Notes: a model not told the origin generated them from the letters alone. Numbered from the stretch's first letter, positions 34,181 through 44,410 are shown. The stretch: DNA of 64,000 nt from Flavobacterium terrisoli (GCF_030167905.1 NZ_JARGNA010000002.1:372001-436000), one strand, 5' to 3'. Program-made: numbers and translations.

Positions 34181-35434
34181 ATGTTTAAAAAGAGCATATT
34201 CACTTTTGTATTTGTACTTCTTTCGGGAAATATTTTTTCTCAGGTCGAAAAAGAAATCGCGCCACCTTATAATATCAAAACCGTAAGTTTTGTTCAAAAC
34301 GGACAAAATGCAGTTCCGATATTCCAGTTGGGCGATAGTTTTCAAGTTCAATTTGATGATTTATATGGTAACGAAGCCAATTATTTTTATACCATAACCC
34401 ATTGTGATTACGACTGGAGACCATCACAATTGGCCAAAGCTGAATATCTCAACGGTTTTGATGACCAAAGAATTCAGGATTATACCAATTCACTCAACAC
34501 ACTGCAATTGTATTCCCATTACCGATTGTCTTTCCCCAACCGATACACACAGTTCAGGGTGAGTGGCAATTATATTATCAAAATCCTAAACGATGACAAA
34601 GAAGTGGTTTTTACCAAAAAATTCATCCTTTATGAAGAATTGGTAAATGTTCCTATGCAGGTCAGAAGAGCCCGAAATTTATCTGTTGCCAATCAGAAAC
34701 ACAATCTTGATTTTTCCATAAAATCGGCTAACATTAATTTTCAAAGCCCATTAAAAAATGTTAAAGTTCTGCTGATGCAAAACGGCAGATTTGACAATGC
34801 CATTACAGATATCAAACCTCAATATACAATTGGGAACGATTTGATATATAAATACGATACCGAAACCCAGTTTTGGGCCGGTAATGAATATTTGTTTTTT
34901 GAGAACAAAGATATCCGGGCAGCCAATAACAGCATAGCCACGGTAGATTCGAGAGGTGGCGTTTATAATGCCCATTTATATCGGAACGAAGCAAGAGCCA
35001 ATGTGCCTTACACCTATTTCCCCGACATCAACGGGAATTTTATCATCAAAAACATCGGGGCGGAAAACAACGAGATTGAATCCGATTATTCCTGGGTTTT
35101 CTTTACGCTTTCAGCACCCACTTATTATGGCAAAAAATCGATTTACATAAATGGCATGTTCAACAACTTTGCCATCAGTGAAGAAAACAAAATGGATTAC
35201 AATGCCGAAAAGGGAGTTTATGAAAAAGCCATTATGATCAAACAAGGCTTTACCAATTACCAATATGTGATTTCAGATGCCAATGGCAATGTTGATCAGG
35301 AAAATGCTATTGATGGTAATTTTTACCAAACCGAAAACAATTATTTTGCCTTAGTATATTACAGAGAAAACAACCAGCGTTACGACAGGATTATCGGTAA
35401 AGGAATTGCGAGTTCAGTTGACATTACCAATTAG
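34181..35434 (+). CDS. Type IX secretion system plug protein (DUF5103)
   Basis: A 417-residue exported protein with a signal peptide (about 1-20, ending NIFSQ). It contains the DUF5103 blocks (APPYNIKTVSFVQNG, DDLYGNEANYFYTITHCDYDW, YFPDINGNFIIKN). In Flavobacterium johnsoniae a protein of this family was found plugging the periplasmic mouth of the SprA translocon of the T9SS. The ATG at 34181 gives a proper signal peptide; earlier in-frame starts add an unlikely 66-residue leader. It fits the T9SS cargo and gld genes elsewhere in the window. Confidence 0.85.
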   Translation: MFKKSIFTFVFVLLSGNIFSQVEKEIAPPYNIKTVSFVQNGQNAVPIFQLGDSFQVQFDDLYGNEANYFYTITHCDYDWRPSQLAKAEYLNGFDDQRIQDYTNSLNTLQLYSHYRLSFPNRYTQFRVSGNYIIKILNDDKEVVFTKKFILYEELVNVPMQVRRARNLSVANQKHNLDFSIKSANINFQSPLKNVKVLLMQNGRFDNAITDIKPQYTIGNDLIYKYDTETQFWAGNEYLFFENKDIRAANNSIATVDSRGGVYNAHLYRNEARANVPYTYFPDINGNFIIKNIGAENNEIESDYSWVFFTLSAPTYYGKKSIYINGMFNNFAISEENKMDYNAEKGVYEKAIMIKQGFTNYQYVISDANGNVDQENAIDGNFYQTENNYFALVYYRENNQRYDRIIGKGIASSVDITN

Positions 35435-35507
35435 AAAATTTAACATCTTATTGACGTACGGATTTGTATTTTTCGTAAATTTGGCAACGTAATATAATGA
35501 ATACTAT

Positions 35508-35894
35508 ATGGTTTCACAAATAACACGAGGCATTAAGATATCAGTCTTGACTAGTTTTGAAGGTACTTACTTCAAAAACTACAAGATTCATTTTGCCTTT
35601 AGTTATGAAATCACCATCGAAAATCACAGCAAAGATTCTGTTCAGTTAAATTCACGTCATTGGGAAATTTTAGATTCCCTTAATGACAAAGAAATTGTTG
35701 ACGGCGAAGGCGTGATTGGCAAAAAACCGGTATTAAAACCAGGCGAAAAGCACACTTATAATTCGGGTTGCCTGCTTTCTTCTCCATTCGGAGCCATGAG
35801 CGGTTATTTCAATATGATTAATTTTACGACCACCAAAACGTTTAAAGTCATTGTGCCAACCTTCAAATTGAGTGCGCCATTTGCCTTGAACTAA
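35508..35894 (+). CDS. apaG: ApaG-family protein (DUF525)
   Basis: A 128-residue single-domain beta-sandwich protein. The family core is clear: FAYEITIENHS-like segment (FSYEITIENHSKDSVQL), SRHWEILDS, VDGEGVIGKKPVLKPGE, YNSGCLLSSPFGAMSGYF. ApaG proteins are linked to Co2+/Mg2+ resistance, but the molecular function is unresolved. The ATG at 35508 leaves about 70 nt after the plug gene; it may share that transcript or have its own promoter. Confidence 0.93.
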   Translation: MVSQITRGIKISVLTSFEGTYFKNYKIHFAFSYEITIENHSKDSVQLNSRHWEILDSLNDKEIVDGEGVIGKKPVLKPGEKHTYNSGCLLSSPFGAMSGYFNMINFTTTKTFKVIVPTFKLSAPFALN

Positions 35895-35956
35895 AAGTCC
35901 TGTTAAAGACAAATTAATCTTTGTCTTCTCTTATTAAAAATTCAAATTTTCCTTTG

Positions 35957-35964
35957 TACTTTTG
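35957..35964 (+). promoter_or_regulatory. Predicted -7 element (TACTTTTG) for pruA
   Basis: Matches TAnnTTTG 73 nt before the pruA ATG, leaving a 5' leader long enough for regulation. No riboswitch-like structure is recognised in it. Confidence 0.45.
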
Positions 35965-36037
35965 TGTCGCATTTAGAAATTCTTAAAAAAGAATCTCTTA
36001 AGTTATTCAATTGTCAAATTTTTAATCTTTTCATATC

Positions 36038-37666
36038 ATGCCTAAAGGTTTTTTTCATGTCCCAAAAGCGGTTAATGAACCCGTAAAATCATACGCACCA
36101 AATTCTCCTGAAAAAGCAGCTGTTTTAGCGGCTTACAAAAAAATGTGGAACGAGACAATTGATGTTCCGAATTATATTGGCAGCGAAGAAATTCGTACCG
36201 GAAACACCAGAAATATGACGGCGCCTCACGACCACCAACATGTTGTAGGTACTTATCATTTAGCCGAAAAAGCACATGTCGAAAAAGCGATTGCCGCTGC
36301 TTTGGAAGCCAGAAAAAAATGGGCCAACATGGCTTGGGAACAACGCGCCGCTATCTTTTTGAAAGCAGCTGAGCTAATCGCCGGACCATACAGAGCCAAA
36401 ATCAATGCAGCCACCATGATTGCGCAATCGAAAACCATTTTCCAGGCGGAGATTGACGCTTCTTGCGAGTTGATCGACTTCTTAAGATACAATGTTGAGT
36501 TCATGACTCAAATTTATAACGACCAACCCAAATCAGTTTCTGATGTTTGGAACCGTGTGGAATACCGTCCGTTGGAAGGATTTGTGTATGCTATTACGCC
36601 TTTCAACTTTACGGCTATTGCAGCTAATCTTCCGGCCAGTGCGGCTTTGATGGGCAATACTGTGATTTGGAAACCAAGTGACAGCCAAGTGTTTTCAGCC
36701 AAAGTGATTATTGATGTGTTCAAAGAAGCCGGTGTTCCTGATGGCGTGATTAACGTAGTTTTTGGTGATCCTGTGATGATTACCGATACGGTTTTAGCCA
36801 GTCCTGATTTTGCCGGAGTGCATTATACAGGTTCTACTTTTGTATTCAAGGAAATCTGGAAAAAAATCGGAACCAACATCCATACTTATAAAACTTACCC
36901 AAGAATCGTTGGAGAAACCGGAGGAAAAGATTTTGTTTTGGCGCATCCGAGTGCGAATGTAAAACAAGTTGTGACCGGAATCACCCGTGGTGCTTTTGAA
37001 TTCCAAGGACAAAAATGTTCAGCTGCTTCAAGAGGTTATATTCCGCAAAGTTTGTGGCCGGCGGTAAAAGAGCAATTAATCACTGATGTAAAATCTATGA
37101 AAATGGGTTCGCCAGAGGATTTTGGCAACTTTATTACAGCCGTAATTCACGAAGGTTCTTTTGACAAATTGGCGGGTTTTATCGATCAGGCAAAAAAAGA
37201 CAGCGATGCCGAAATCATTGTTGGTGGAAACTATGACAAATCAAAAGGTTACTTTATTGAACCAACGGTTATCGTAACTACGAATCCAAAATATGCCACG
37301 ATGGAAACCGAACTTTTCGGGCCGGTGATGACGATTTATGTTTATGATGACAAAAAATGGGCTGAAACTTTAGCCTTAGTGGACAGCACTTCTGAATATG
37401 CTTTGACCGGAGCCATTTTCAGTCAGGATCGTTATGCAATTCAGGAAGCGACATTGGCTTTGCAAAACAGCGCAGGAAACTTCTATATCAATGACAAACC
37501 AACCGGAGCGGTTGTTGGAATGCAGCCATTTGGCGGCGCCAGAGCTTCGGGAACCAATGACAAAGCAGGTTCAATGCAAAACCTTTTGCGTTGGGTTTCA
37601 CCAAGAACTATCAAAGAAACAATGGTAACTCCGGAAGACTATCGTTATCCATTTTTAGGAGAATAA
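36038..37666 (+). CDS. pruA: L-glutamate gamma-semialdehyde dehydrogenase
   Basis: A 542-residue aldehyde dehydrogenase of the delta-1-pyrroline-5-carboxylate dehydrogenase type, the second step of proline breakdown (glutamate semialdehyde to glutamate with NAD+). The active site has RIVGETGGKDF (Glu) and FEFQGQKCSAASR (catalytic Cys), and the NAD-binding segment is ITPFNFTAIAANLPASAAL. It is monofunctional: there is no fused PutA proline dehydrogenase domain, and no putA is nearby. Confidence 0.95.
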   Translation: MPKGFFHVPKAVNEPVKSYAPNSPEKAAVLAAYKKMWNETIDVPNYIGSEEIRTGNTRNMTAPHDHQHVVGTYHLAEKAHVEKAIAAALEARKKWANMAWEQRAAIFLKAAELIAGPYRAKINAATMIAQSKTIFQAEIDASCELIDFLRYNVEFMTQIYNDQPKSVSDVWNRVEYRPLEGFVYAITPFNFTAIAANLPASAALMGNTVIWKPSDSQVFSAKVIIDVFKEAGVPDGVINVVFGDPVMITDTVLASPDFAGVHYTGSTFVFKEIWKKIGTNIHTYKTYPRIVGETGGKDFVLAHPSANVKQVVTGITRGAFEFQGQKCSAASRGYIPQSLWPAVKEQLITDVKSMKMGSPEDFGNFITAVIHEGSFDKLAGFIDQAKKDSDAEIIVGGNYDKSKGYFIEPTVIVTTNPKYATMETELFGPVMTIYVYDDKKWAETLALVDSTSEYALTGAIFSQDRYAIQEATLALQNSAGNFYINDKPTGAVVGMQPFGGARASGTNDKAGSMQNLLRWVSPRTIKETMVTPEDYRYPFLGE

Positions 37667-37698
37667 TCCCTTTTGTCATTTTGACAAGGAAAAAATCA

Positions 37699-37733
37699 AA
37701 AAGCCCAAGTTTTTACTTGGGCTTTTTTTATTA
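37699..37733 (+). terminator. Terminator of pruA
   Basis: A perfect 10-bp stem (AAGCCCAAGT/ACTTGGGCTT, 37701-37724) with a TTTT loop, followed by a T-run. Confidence 0.9.
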
Positions 37734-37790
37734 CGTTGAAAATGAATTTTTTGTATCTTCGGATGTCAAAAACCAACAAACCACCCAATT

Positions 37791-40085
37791 ATGAAAATAA
37801 AAATTACGCTGCTATTATTTTGCTTTCCGTTCTTTTCAGCTTTTGCCCAGGACAAATCTTATGATTTACTAAGGGACAGAACAGAGACCAAGATTCTCTA
37901 CGATCAGGTTTACGGAATTTCCAATGCTTCGGAACAAAGAAAATGGGATGTAAACCCCAATTATTTTTTGCAGGTTTATCACGAAATACAACGTGCCGAT
38001 TTTCTGCAACGCTTGCCAAAATTGGAGAAACTACGCGAAGCTGCCAATCTTGGTTTTGCGAAAAAACAAATTCCATTGAGTATTTTAATTGCTGATTTTG
38101 AAAAAATAAATCCGGCCGCTTCAGAAAATGGCGATTTATTTTTGGGCACCAACAACCAATTCGAGGTTAAACCAAATGCAATAAATGTTTTTGAAAAGCA
38201 TTCGCTGAATTTGATTTCGCCTTTGCTTTCCAAATCCAAAAGCAATCAGGTGAGTTTTATATTAAGCGACGAATTAATTTTCAATACTACGAGCAGAACA
38301 ATCCAAAGCATAGCCATTCAAGCCAATGGCGAGGAAAACTGGAAAACGATTTCAAGAAACAATCCATTCAGCATCAATTTTGATGCGAATGGAAAACAGA
38401 CTGTAAGTTGCAAAATTCAATTTGCTAATGGAGAAACAATCATACAATCATTTGTAATTAACATTGACACTCCAAACAATACTGTTGCCAATAGAAACTC
38501 TTCAAACAATTACCAGCCAAATGCCATAACGTCTGTCACTGCCACGATTCCTTATCAGGGTTATGGTGAAACAGAAGGGTATTTTGGTCAGGGTGAATAC
38601 GAGATTTTTCCTGATACCGTTGATGGAATTTTAGACAAGCCGGTTTTTGTGGTTGATGGTTTTGATCCTGGTGATACCAATACTATTACTACAATGTATG
38701 GTGGTTTAGCTTATGGGACAAGTCAAAATATGGCTGATTATCTGAGAACTTTAGGATTTGATATTGTCCTGGTGAATTTCCCAACCTACACCAGACCAAA
38801 TACAACAACCGTAGTGGATGGCGGTGTTGATTTTATCCAAAGAAATGCTTTTGTTTTAGTAGAAGTAATCAATCAGATCAATGCCCAAAAAGTAGGCACT
38901 CAAAAAAATGTAATCGTTGGTCCAAGTATGGGCGGATTGATTTCGCGTTATGCTTTGCGTTATATGGAGATGAATTCATTGACGCACGACACCCGATTGT
39001 ATATTTCATTTGATTCACCACATCAAGGCGCTAATATTCCTATTGGTTTCCAACATTTGTTCAACTATATGGCCTATGGCCCACTAGGGAATGCGGCTGT
39101 TCAGCCTCTTGTAGACGGCATGATTAAAAGTCCGGCTGCCAGACAAATGCTCATTGACCACTTGGAAGGACATTTGCAAACCGGAAGTACTTTTGAATTT
39201 AATACTGACGCTGCGAGTTTATTGCCCGCCGGTTCACCAAATTTCAGAACCGCATTTCAAAATGAGTTAAACACGATGGGCTTTCCAACAACCGTTCGAA
39301 ATGTGGCTATTGCTAATGGCGCAAGTAACGGAACGATGAACTATTCGCCAAATTTTGAAGTGATGAACCATACGTTTAACATCAGTGCTACACAGCGCGC
39401 TATTATCAATTTGCGCTTTACGCCTGCCGCCAATCAGACCAATCAGGTAAGCCGTTTCAGAGCGCAACAGTTTGTCGTAGTGGTTTGGGTAACCGGATTT
39501 GAAAGTTTGGCCAATTCAAAAGCGCCAACCTACACCGATGGATTAGACACTGCACCGGGTGGAAGATTTGATATGAGCGGATTTGGTGCCGACGCCGGAA
39601 CTGATCCGTTGCTAACCGAATTTTTCGACAACCTGAACGCGGATTATTTTACCTTTATTCCAACTTGGAGTTCAATGGCCATTTCCAGCACCAATAATTT
39701 ATACACACCTGTAACCGGCGCAACAACACCTTTTGTGGCTTCTTCCATTCCGACCGTGAATGAAAATCACGTTACCTTGAATGATACCAATGTGACTTTT
39801 GCTTTGAACGAAATCATAACCGGTTCTTTGGCGACAACCAATCCGGCATTTGAAACCCTTTGGATCAAAAATCCGGTGGAAAACTATATTGAAATCAATA
39901 CTTCTTACACTATCGATAATGCAAAAATTGCCATCACAGATATGTTAGGAAAAACAATATATACATCACAAAATCAAACTATCAGTGGAACTTTTGAGAT
40001 TCCGGTATCATTAACCAAAGGCGTTTATTTAATCACTATTGGCAATGAAAACGGAAAAATCACTAAGAAAATCGTAAAAGATTAA
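37791..40085 (+). CDS. T9SS-secreted lipase/esterase-like protein
   Basis: A 764-residue secreted protein with a signal peptide (about 1-20, ending AFAQ). The central alpha/beta-hydrolase region (about 280-480) contains KPVFVVDGFDPGD and the nucleophile elbow VGPSMGGLISRYAL with Ser379, as in triacylglycerol lipases and PGAP1-like proteins. The last 75 residues form a type A T9SS sorting domain (ITDMLGKTIYTS, LTKGVYLITIGN, KKIVKD), directing export through the outer membrane. The substrate is unknown. Neighbouring genes are unrelated. Confidence 0.85.
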   Translation: MKIKITLLLFCFPFFSAFAQDKSYDLLRDRTETKILYDQVYGISNASEQRKWDVNPNYFLQVYHEIQRADFLQRLPKLEKLREAANLGFAKKQIPLSILIADFEKINPAASENGDLFLGTNNQFEVKPNAINVFEKHSLNLISPLLSKSKSNQVSFILSDELIFNTTSRTIQSIAIQANGEENWKTISRNNPFSINFDANGKQTVSCKIQFANGETIIQSFVINIDTPNNTVANRNSSNNYQPNAITSVTATIPYQGYGETEGYFGQGEYEIFPDTVDGILDKPVFVVDGFDPGDTNTITTMYGGLAYGTSQNMADYLRTLGFDIVLVNFPTYTRPNTTTVVDGGVDFIQRNAFVLVEVINQINAQKVGTQKNVIVGPSMGGLISRYALRYMEMNSLTHDTRLYISFDSPHQGANIPIGFQHLFNYMAYGPLGNAAVQPLVDGMIKSPAARQMLIDHLEGHLQTGSTFEFNTDAASLLPAGSPNFRTAFQNELNTMGFPTTVRNVAIANGASNGTMNYSPNFEVMNHTFNISATQRAIINLRFTPAANQTNQVSRFRAQQFVVVVWVTGFESLANSKAPTYTDGLDTAPGGRFDMSGFGADAGTDPLLTEFFDNLNADYFTFIPTWSSMAISSTNNLYTPVTGATTPFVASSIPTVNENHVTLNDTNVTFALNEIITGSLATTNPAFETLWIKNPVENYIEINTSYTIDNAKIAITDMLGKTIYTSQNQTISGTFEIPVSLTKGVYLITIGNENGKITKKIVKD

Positions 40086-40087
40086 AA

Positions 40088-40118
40088 AGAAAAGCCTCTC
40101 AATCGAGAGGCTTTTTTT
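40088..40118. terminator. Bidirectional terminator between the lipase-like gene and rsmG
   Basis: A perfect 10-bp stem (AAAGCCTCTC/GAGAGGCTTT, 40091-40114) with an AATC loop and flanking A/T runs, between convergent genes. Confidence 0.9.
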
Positions 40119-40746
40119 ATACTTTGAACTTTAGCGGTAGATGAACCACTTTTTTGGTTTCGAAGAATTCGTCTTTAAAGAACTCGGCGATGCTGTATTC
40201 TGTGGCTTTTGGAAAATCCTTTAACTCTTCGGTCAAATCGCCGCCTTTGAGGTAAAGAATACCGTTTTTCAACTCATGTTTGTTTTGCTTTTTGATTTTA
40301 TCTTTGATCCAGGATACAAAATCGGGCATGTTGGTCACGGCACGGCTGACGATAAAATCATAATCGCCTTTGACGTTTTCGGCGCGCATTTGCTCGGCTT
40401 TGACATTTTTCAATCCCAATCCATCGGCAACGGCCTGTACGACTTTTATTTTTTTGGCGATCACATCAATCAGGTAAAAACGCGTTTCGGGAAATAATAT
40501 CGCCAACGGAATTCCGGGAAATCCACCACCGGTTCCAACGTCCAGAATATATGTTCCGGGTTCAAAAGGCTGGATTTTGGCAATCGCCAGTGAATGCAAA
40601 ACGTGTTTGTTGTATAATTCGTCTATATCTTTGCGGGAAATTACATTGATTTTCGCATTCCAATCCTGATATAACGCCTCCAATTTTTGAAACTGTAGTA
40701 TTTGATTATCAGTAAGATTAGGAAATTGTTTGATAATTTCTTCCAT
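40117..40746 (-). CDS. rsmG: 16S rRNA (guanine-527 N7) methyltransferase RsmG
   Basis: A 209-residue SAM methyltransferase that modifies G527 of 16S rRNA. The SAM motif ILDVGTGGGFPGIPLAILFP and the family N-terminal block (LYQDWNAKINVISRKDIDELY, split over two helices) are clear, as is DFIVSRAVTNMP. Start ATG at 40746 (MEEIIKQF) is the usual family start; an in-frame ATG at 40764 adds six residues. It is divergent from the desaturase. Confidence 0.95.
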   Translation of the reverse strand: MEEIIKQFPNLTDNQILQFQKLEALYQDWNAKINVISRKDIDELYNKHVLHSLAIAKIQPFEPGTYILDVGTGGGFPGIPLAILFPETRFYLIDVIAKKIKVVQAVADGLGLKNVKAEQMRAENVKGDYDFIVSRAVTNMPDFVSWIKDKIKKQNKHELKNGILYLKGGDLTEELKDFPKATEYSIAEFFKDEFFETKKVVHLPLKFKV

Positions 40747-40824
40747 AAATTGAATTTTCAACAAAAATAGTGCTTTTGGTTAATAATTATGATTTGTTTA
40801 TAATCTTTAAAAAATTATAATAAT

Positions 40825-40832
40825 TATCTTTG
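40825..40832 (+). promoter_or_regulatory. Predicted -7 element (TATCTTTG) for the desaturase
   Basis: Matches TAnnTTTG 21 nt before the desaturase ATG. Confidence 0.5.
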
Positions 40833-40853
40833 GGCAAAATTTGAAATACATAA

Positions 40854-41948
40854 ATGAATAACACAACACCCATTTTCTCTAAAACCGATAGTTTAAAATT
40901 CTTCAGAACATTAAATTCAAGAGTTAACAGCTATTTTAAAGAAAACAACCTCGACAGAACCGGAAATTGGAAACTGCATTTGAAAACTATTGTGATGTTT
41001 TCCATTTTCTTAACACCATACTTTATTTTATTGGCGATGCACATGCCGATTTGGGCTTATCTTTTGCTTAACGTAGTCATTGGCGTTGGTATGGCAGGCG
41101 TTGGAATGAACGTAATGCACGATGGTAATCACGGTGCTTATTCCAACAAATCATGGGTCAATAAAATCATGGGCGGAAGCATCTATATCTTAGCCGGAAA
41201 TGTTTACAACTGGCAGGTACAGCACAATGTTTTGCACCATACTTACACCAATATTTTAGGTCACGACGAAGACCTGGAAGCCGGAAGAATCATGCGTTTC
41301 ACCAAAGAAGCGAAATGGTACCGTTTCCACAAATTCCAACATTATTATTCTGTTTTTTTGTACGGATTACTGACTTTCAACTGGGCCATCACTACCGATT
41401 TTCTTCAGATGAAACGTTATCTGAAAAGAAACTTGTCATACGGTGAATTCAAAAAACCGGTGATTCGCTGGACAACCTTAATTATCACCAAAATCATTTA
41501 TTTCTCCATCTGGTTAGTACTCCCAATGGTTTTAGGCGTTTCATGGTGGAAAGTGGTTCTGGGCTTTTTGGTAATGCATTACACTGCCGGAGTAATCCTG
41601 AGTGTCGTATTCCAATTGGCGCACGTAGTAGAGGAAACCGAAAATCCGATTCCGGATGACAATGGCGAAATCGAAAACACCTGGGCCATTCACCAATTGT
41701 TTACAACCGCTAACTTCGCGCCAAAAAACTGGTTGGTGAACTACTATACCGGTGGATTAAATCATCAGGTTGAACACCATTTGTTTCCAAACATCAGCCA
41801 CATCCATTATGGCAAAATTGCCGAAATCGTAAAGCAAACCGCGAAAGAATGTGAGTTGCCATACTACGAATTCAAAACTACCCGAGCGGCTATCGCTTCG
41901 CATTTCAAGCACTTAAGGGAATTGGGCAGACAACCTCAATTAGCATAA
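40854..41948 (+). CDS. Membrane fatty acid desaturase (acyl-CoA/acyl-lipid type)
   Basis: A 364-residue integral membrane di-iron desaturase. All three histidine boxes are present: HDGNH (89-93), HNVLHH (124-129) and, near the C-terminus, HQVEHH. The Gln in the third box is typical of front-end desaturases, but no fused cytochrome b5 domain is seen. About four membrane helices lie between the boxes. It probably controls membrane fluidity; regiospecificity is not predictable. It forms a single-gene unit with terminator. Confidence 0.9.
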   Translation: MNNTTPIFSKTDSLKFFRTLNSRVNSYFKENNLDRTGNWKLHLKTIVMFSIFLTPYFILLAMHMPIWAYLLLNVVIGVGMAGVGMNVMHDGNHGAYSNKSWVNKIMGGSIYILAGNVYNWQVQHNVLHHTYTNILGHDEDLEAGRIMRFTKEAKWYRFHKFQHYYSVFLYGLLTFNWAITTDFLQMKRYLKRNLSYGEFKKPVIRWTTLIITKIIYFSIWLVLPMVLGVSWWKVVLGFLVMHYTAGVILSVVFQLAHVVEETENPIPDDNGEIENTWAIHQLFTTANFAPKNWLVNYYTGGLNHQVEHHLFPNISHIHYGKIAEIVKQTAKECELPYYEFKTTRAAIASHFKHLRELGRQPQLA

Positions 41949-41955
41949 CATAAAA

Positions 41956-41984
41956 CAAGACGCCTTTATTGGCGTCTCTTTATT
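41956..41984 (+). terminator. Terminator of the desaturase gene
   Basis: A 7-bp stem (AGACGCC/GGCGTCT) with a TTTATT loop, followed by a T-rich stretch. Confidence 0.7.
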
Positions 41985-42005
41985 TAACATCATAACAACA
42001 ACACA

Positions 42006-43190
42006 ATGAGCATTTTATCGGACAGAATCAACAATTTATCAACCTCACAAACCCTTGCCATGGCCGCCTTGGCGAGAGAATTAAAAGCCCAGGGAAAAGA
42101 TATTATCAGCCTTAGTTTAGGTGAACCCGATTTCAACACACCCGATTTTATCAAAGAAGCTGCCAAAAAAGCGATCGATGAAAATTACAGCACCTACACA
42201 CCGGTTGACGGTTATGGAGAACTGAAAGATGCCATTTGCAGAAAATTCAAAAGAGACAATAACCTTGATTACAAACCGGCCAACATTGTAGTGTCTACCG
42301 GAGCGAAACAATCTTTATACAACGTGGCCCAAGTCATGTTGAACGATGGTGACGAAGTAATTCTTCCGGCGCCATACTGGGTTTCTTATTACGAAATCAT
42401 CAAATTATCAGGCGGTGTTCCTGTGGAAGTTCCAACTTCTGTAGAAAGCGATTTCAAGATGACGGCAGCCGAATTGGAAAAAGCCATCACACCAAAAACA
42501 AAAATGATGTGGTTCAGTTCACCGTGTAACCCAAGTGGTTCGGTGTACAACCGTGAAGAATTGACCGCTATTGGAAAAGTATTGGAAAAATACCCAAACA
42601 TCTATATCGTTTCTGACGAAATCTACGAACACATCAATTTCTCGGGAACTTTCTGCAGCATCGGAACGATTCCGGGCTTGTTCGACAGAACGATTACCGT
42701 AAACGGTGTGGCGAAAGCTTTCGCGATGACCGGCTGGAGAATCGGTTATATCGGTGCTCCTGAATTTATTGCTAAAGCCTGTACCAAAATGCAGGGCCAA
42801 GTCACTTCAGGCGCCAATTCGATTGCGCAAAGAGCTACCATTACCGCTGTTGATGCTGACCCAAGTGTGTTAAACGACATGGTTTCCGCATTCAAAAACC
42901 GTCGTGATTTAGTCGTTGGTTTGACCAAAGCCATTCCGGGATTAAAGGTAAATGTTCCTGAAGGTGCATTCTACGTTTTCCCTGACGTTTCGTCTTTCTT
43001 TGGCAAAACCTTACGTGGCAAATTAATCAACAATGCCGATGATTTCTCCATGTATTTGCTATCAGAAGCCAATGTGGCAACGGTTACCGGAGACGCTTTC
43101 GGAAATCCAAACTGCATCAGAATCTCTTACGCGACCAGCGAAGAATTGCTGGCAGAAGCTTTCAAAAGAATCGCAGCAGCACTAGCTTAA
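42006..43190 (+). CDS. Class I PLP-dependent aminotransferase (aspartate aminotransferase type)
   Basis: A 394-residue fold-type I aminotransferase. The N-terminal LSLGEPDFNTPDFI, the SSPCNPSGSVY motif, VSDEIYEH and the PLP lysine region VNGVAKAFAMTGWRIGY match the Ib subgroup of aspartate aminotransferases. Substrate range (aspartate, and possibly prephenate or aromatic acids) cannot be fixed from sequence. It ends just before a terminator and purT. Confidence 0.92.
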   Translation: MSILSDRINNLSTSQTLAMAALARELKAQGKDIISLSLGEPDFNTPDFIKEAAKKAIDENYSTYTPVDGYGELKDAICRKFKRDNNLDYKPANIVVSTGAKQSLYNVAQVMLNDGDEVILPAPYWVSYYEIIKLSGGVPVEVPTSVESDFKMTAAELEKAITPKTKMMWFSSPCNPSGSVYNREELTAIGKVLEKYPNIYIVSDEIYEHINFSGTFCSIGTIPGLFDRTITVNGVAKAFAMTGWRIGYIGAPEFIAKACTKMQGQVTSGANSIAQRATITAVDADPSVLNDMVSAFKNRRDLVVGLTKAIPGLKVNVPEGAFYVFPDVSSFFGKTLRGKLINNADDFSMYLLSEANVATVTGDAFGNPNCIRISYATSEELLAEAFKRIAAALA

Positions 43191-43200
43191 AATAGTTCAT

Positions 43201-43227
43201 GCCTCAAGGAAACTTGGGGCTTTTTTA
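43201..43227 (+). terminator. Terminator between the aminotransferase gene and purT
   Basis: An 8-bp stem (GCCTCAAG/CTTGGGGC, one G-U) with a GAAA tetraloop, followed by six T, 10 nt after the aminotransferase stop. Confidence 0.85.
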
Positions 43228-43246
43228 TTCCAAAAAATTAAATCCA

Positions 43247-44410
43247 ATGTCAAAAATATTATTACTCGGTTCAGGAGAATTAGGAAAAGAATTTGTTATC
43301 GCCGCCCAAAGAATCGGGCAAACCGTTATCGCTGTCGACAGTTATGAAAATGCTCCGGCAATGCAGGTTGCTCATGGATTTGAAGCCATCAATATGCTGG
43401 ATGGAGCCGAATTGGACCGTATTGTGGCCAAACACCAACCCGATTTTATCATCCCTGAAATTGAAGCCATCCGCACCGAACGTTTTTACGATTACGAAAA
43501 ACAAGGCATCACTGTGGTACCCTCGGCGAAAGCGGCCAATTTTACCATGAACCGAAAAGCAATCCGTGATTTGGCGGCTAAAGATTTAGGTTTAAGAACA
43601 GCGAATTATCGTTATGCTACTTCTGCCGAAGAATTACAGAAAGCCGTTGCTGAAGTCGGAATTCCTTGTGTTGTAAAGCCATTGATGAGTTCTTCGGGTA
43701 AAGGGCAATCGACCATCAAAACCGAAGCCGATATCATAAAAGCCTGGCAATATGCCGAAGAAGGTTCCCGTGGCGATATCATTGAGGTGATTGTGGAAGC
43801 TTTTGTCAATTTCAATTCAGAAATTACTTTGTTGACTGTAACTCAAAATAATAATCCAACATTATTCTGTGCGCCAATCGGTCACCGACAGGAACGCGGT
43901 GATTATCAGGAAAGTTGGCAACCTGCAATTGTTTCCGATAAGGACATTGCCGAAGCACAGGAAATGGCCCGAAAAGTAACCGAAGCACTCGGCGGTGCAG
44001 GATTATTCGGCGTAGAATTCTTCCTGACGGATGAAGGTGTTTATTTCTCTGAATTATCACCAAGACCACACGACACCGGAATGGTGACCTTAGCCGGAAC
44101 CCAAAACTTTAACGAATTCGAATTGCATTTGCGTGCAGTTTTGAGTTTGCCAATTTTTGAGATTACATTGGAAAAAGCCGGAGCCAGTGCCGTAATTTTA
44201 GCCTCCGGGGAATCTTTAAATCCAACATATTCAGGAATTTCAGCCGTAGCATCATTACCTAAAACAGATTTTCGTATATTTGGAAAGCCAACGTCGAGAC
44301 CTTATAGAAGAATGGGTGTAGTTTTAGTCAATGACCAACTCGAAACACCAATCTCTGAAATAGTGGAAACGGCCAAAAAAACAGCAAGATTAATAACCGT
44401 AAATTTATAA
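43247..44410 (+). CDS. purT: Formate-dependent phosphoribosylglycinamide formyltransferase
   Basis: A 387-residue ATP-grasp enzyme that makes formyl-GAR from GAR, formate and ATP in purine synthesis. The N-terminal [20 protein letters not shown] binds substrate, the ATP-grasp lid includes [13 protein letters not shown], and [21 protein letters not shown] holds metal ligands. The length is close to E. coli PurT (392). The ATG at 43247 is used because the preceding stretch is the upstream terminator. A small DUF6370 gene begins at the next base after its stop. Confidence 0.95.
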   Translation: MSKILLLGSGELGKEFVIAAQRIGQTVIAVDSYENAPAMQVAHGFEAINMLDGAELDRIVAKHQPDFIIPEIEAIRTERFYDYEKQGITVVPSAKAANFTMNRKAIRDLAAKDLGLRTANYRYATSAEELQKAVAEVGIPCVVKPLMSSSGKGQSTIKTEADIIKAWQYAEEGSRGDIIEVIVEAFVNFNSEITLLTVTQNNNPTLFCAPIGHRQERGDYQESWQPAIVSDKDIAEAQEMARKVTEALGGAGLFGVEFFLTDEGVYFSELSPRPHDTGMVTLAGTQNFNEFELHLRAVLSLPIFEITLEKAGASAVILASGESLNPTYSGISAVASLPKTDFRIFGKPTSRPYRRMGVVLVNDQLETPISEIVETAKKTARLITVNL

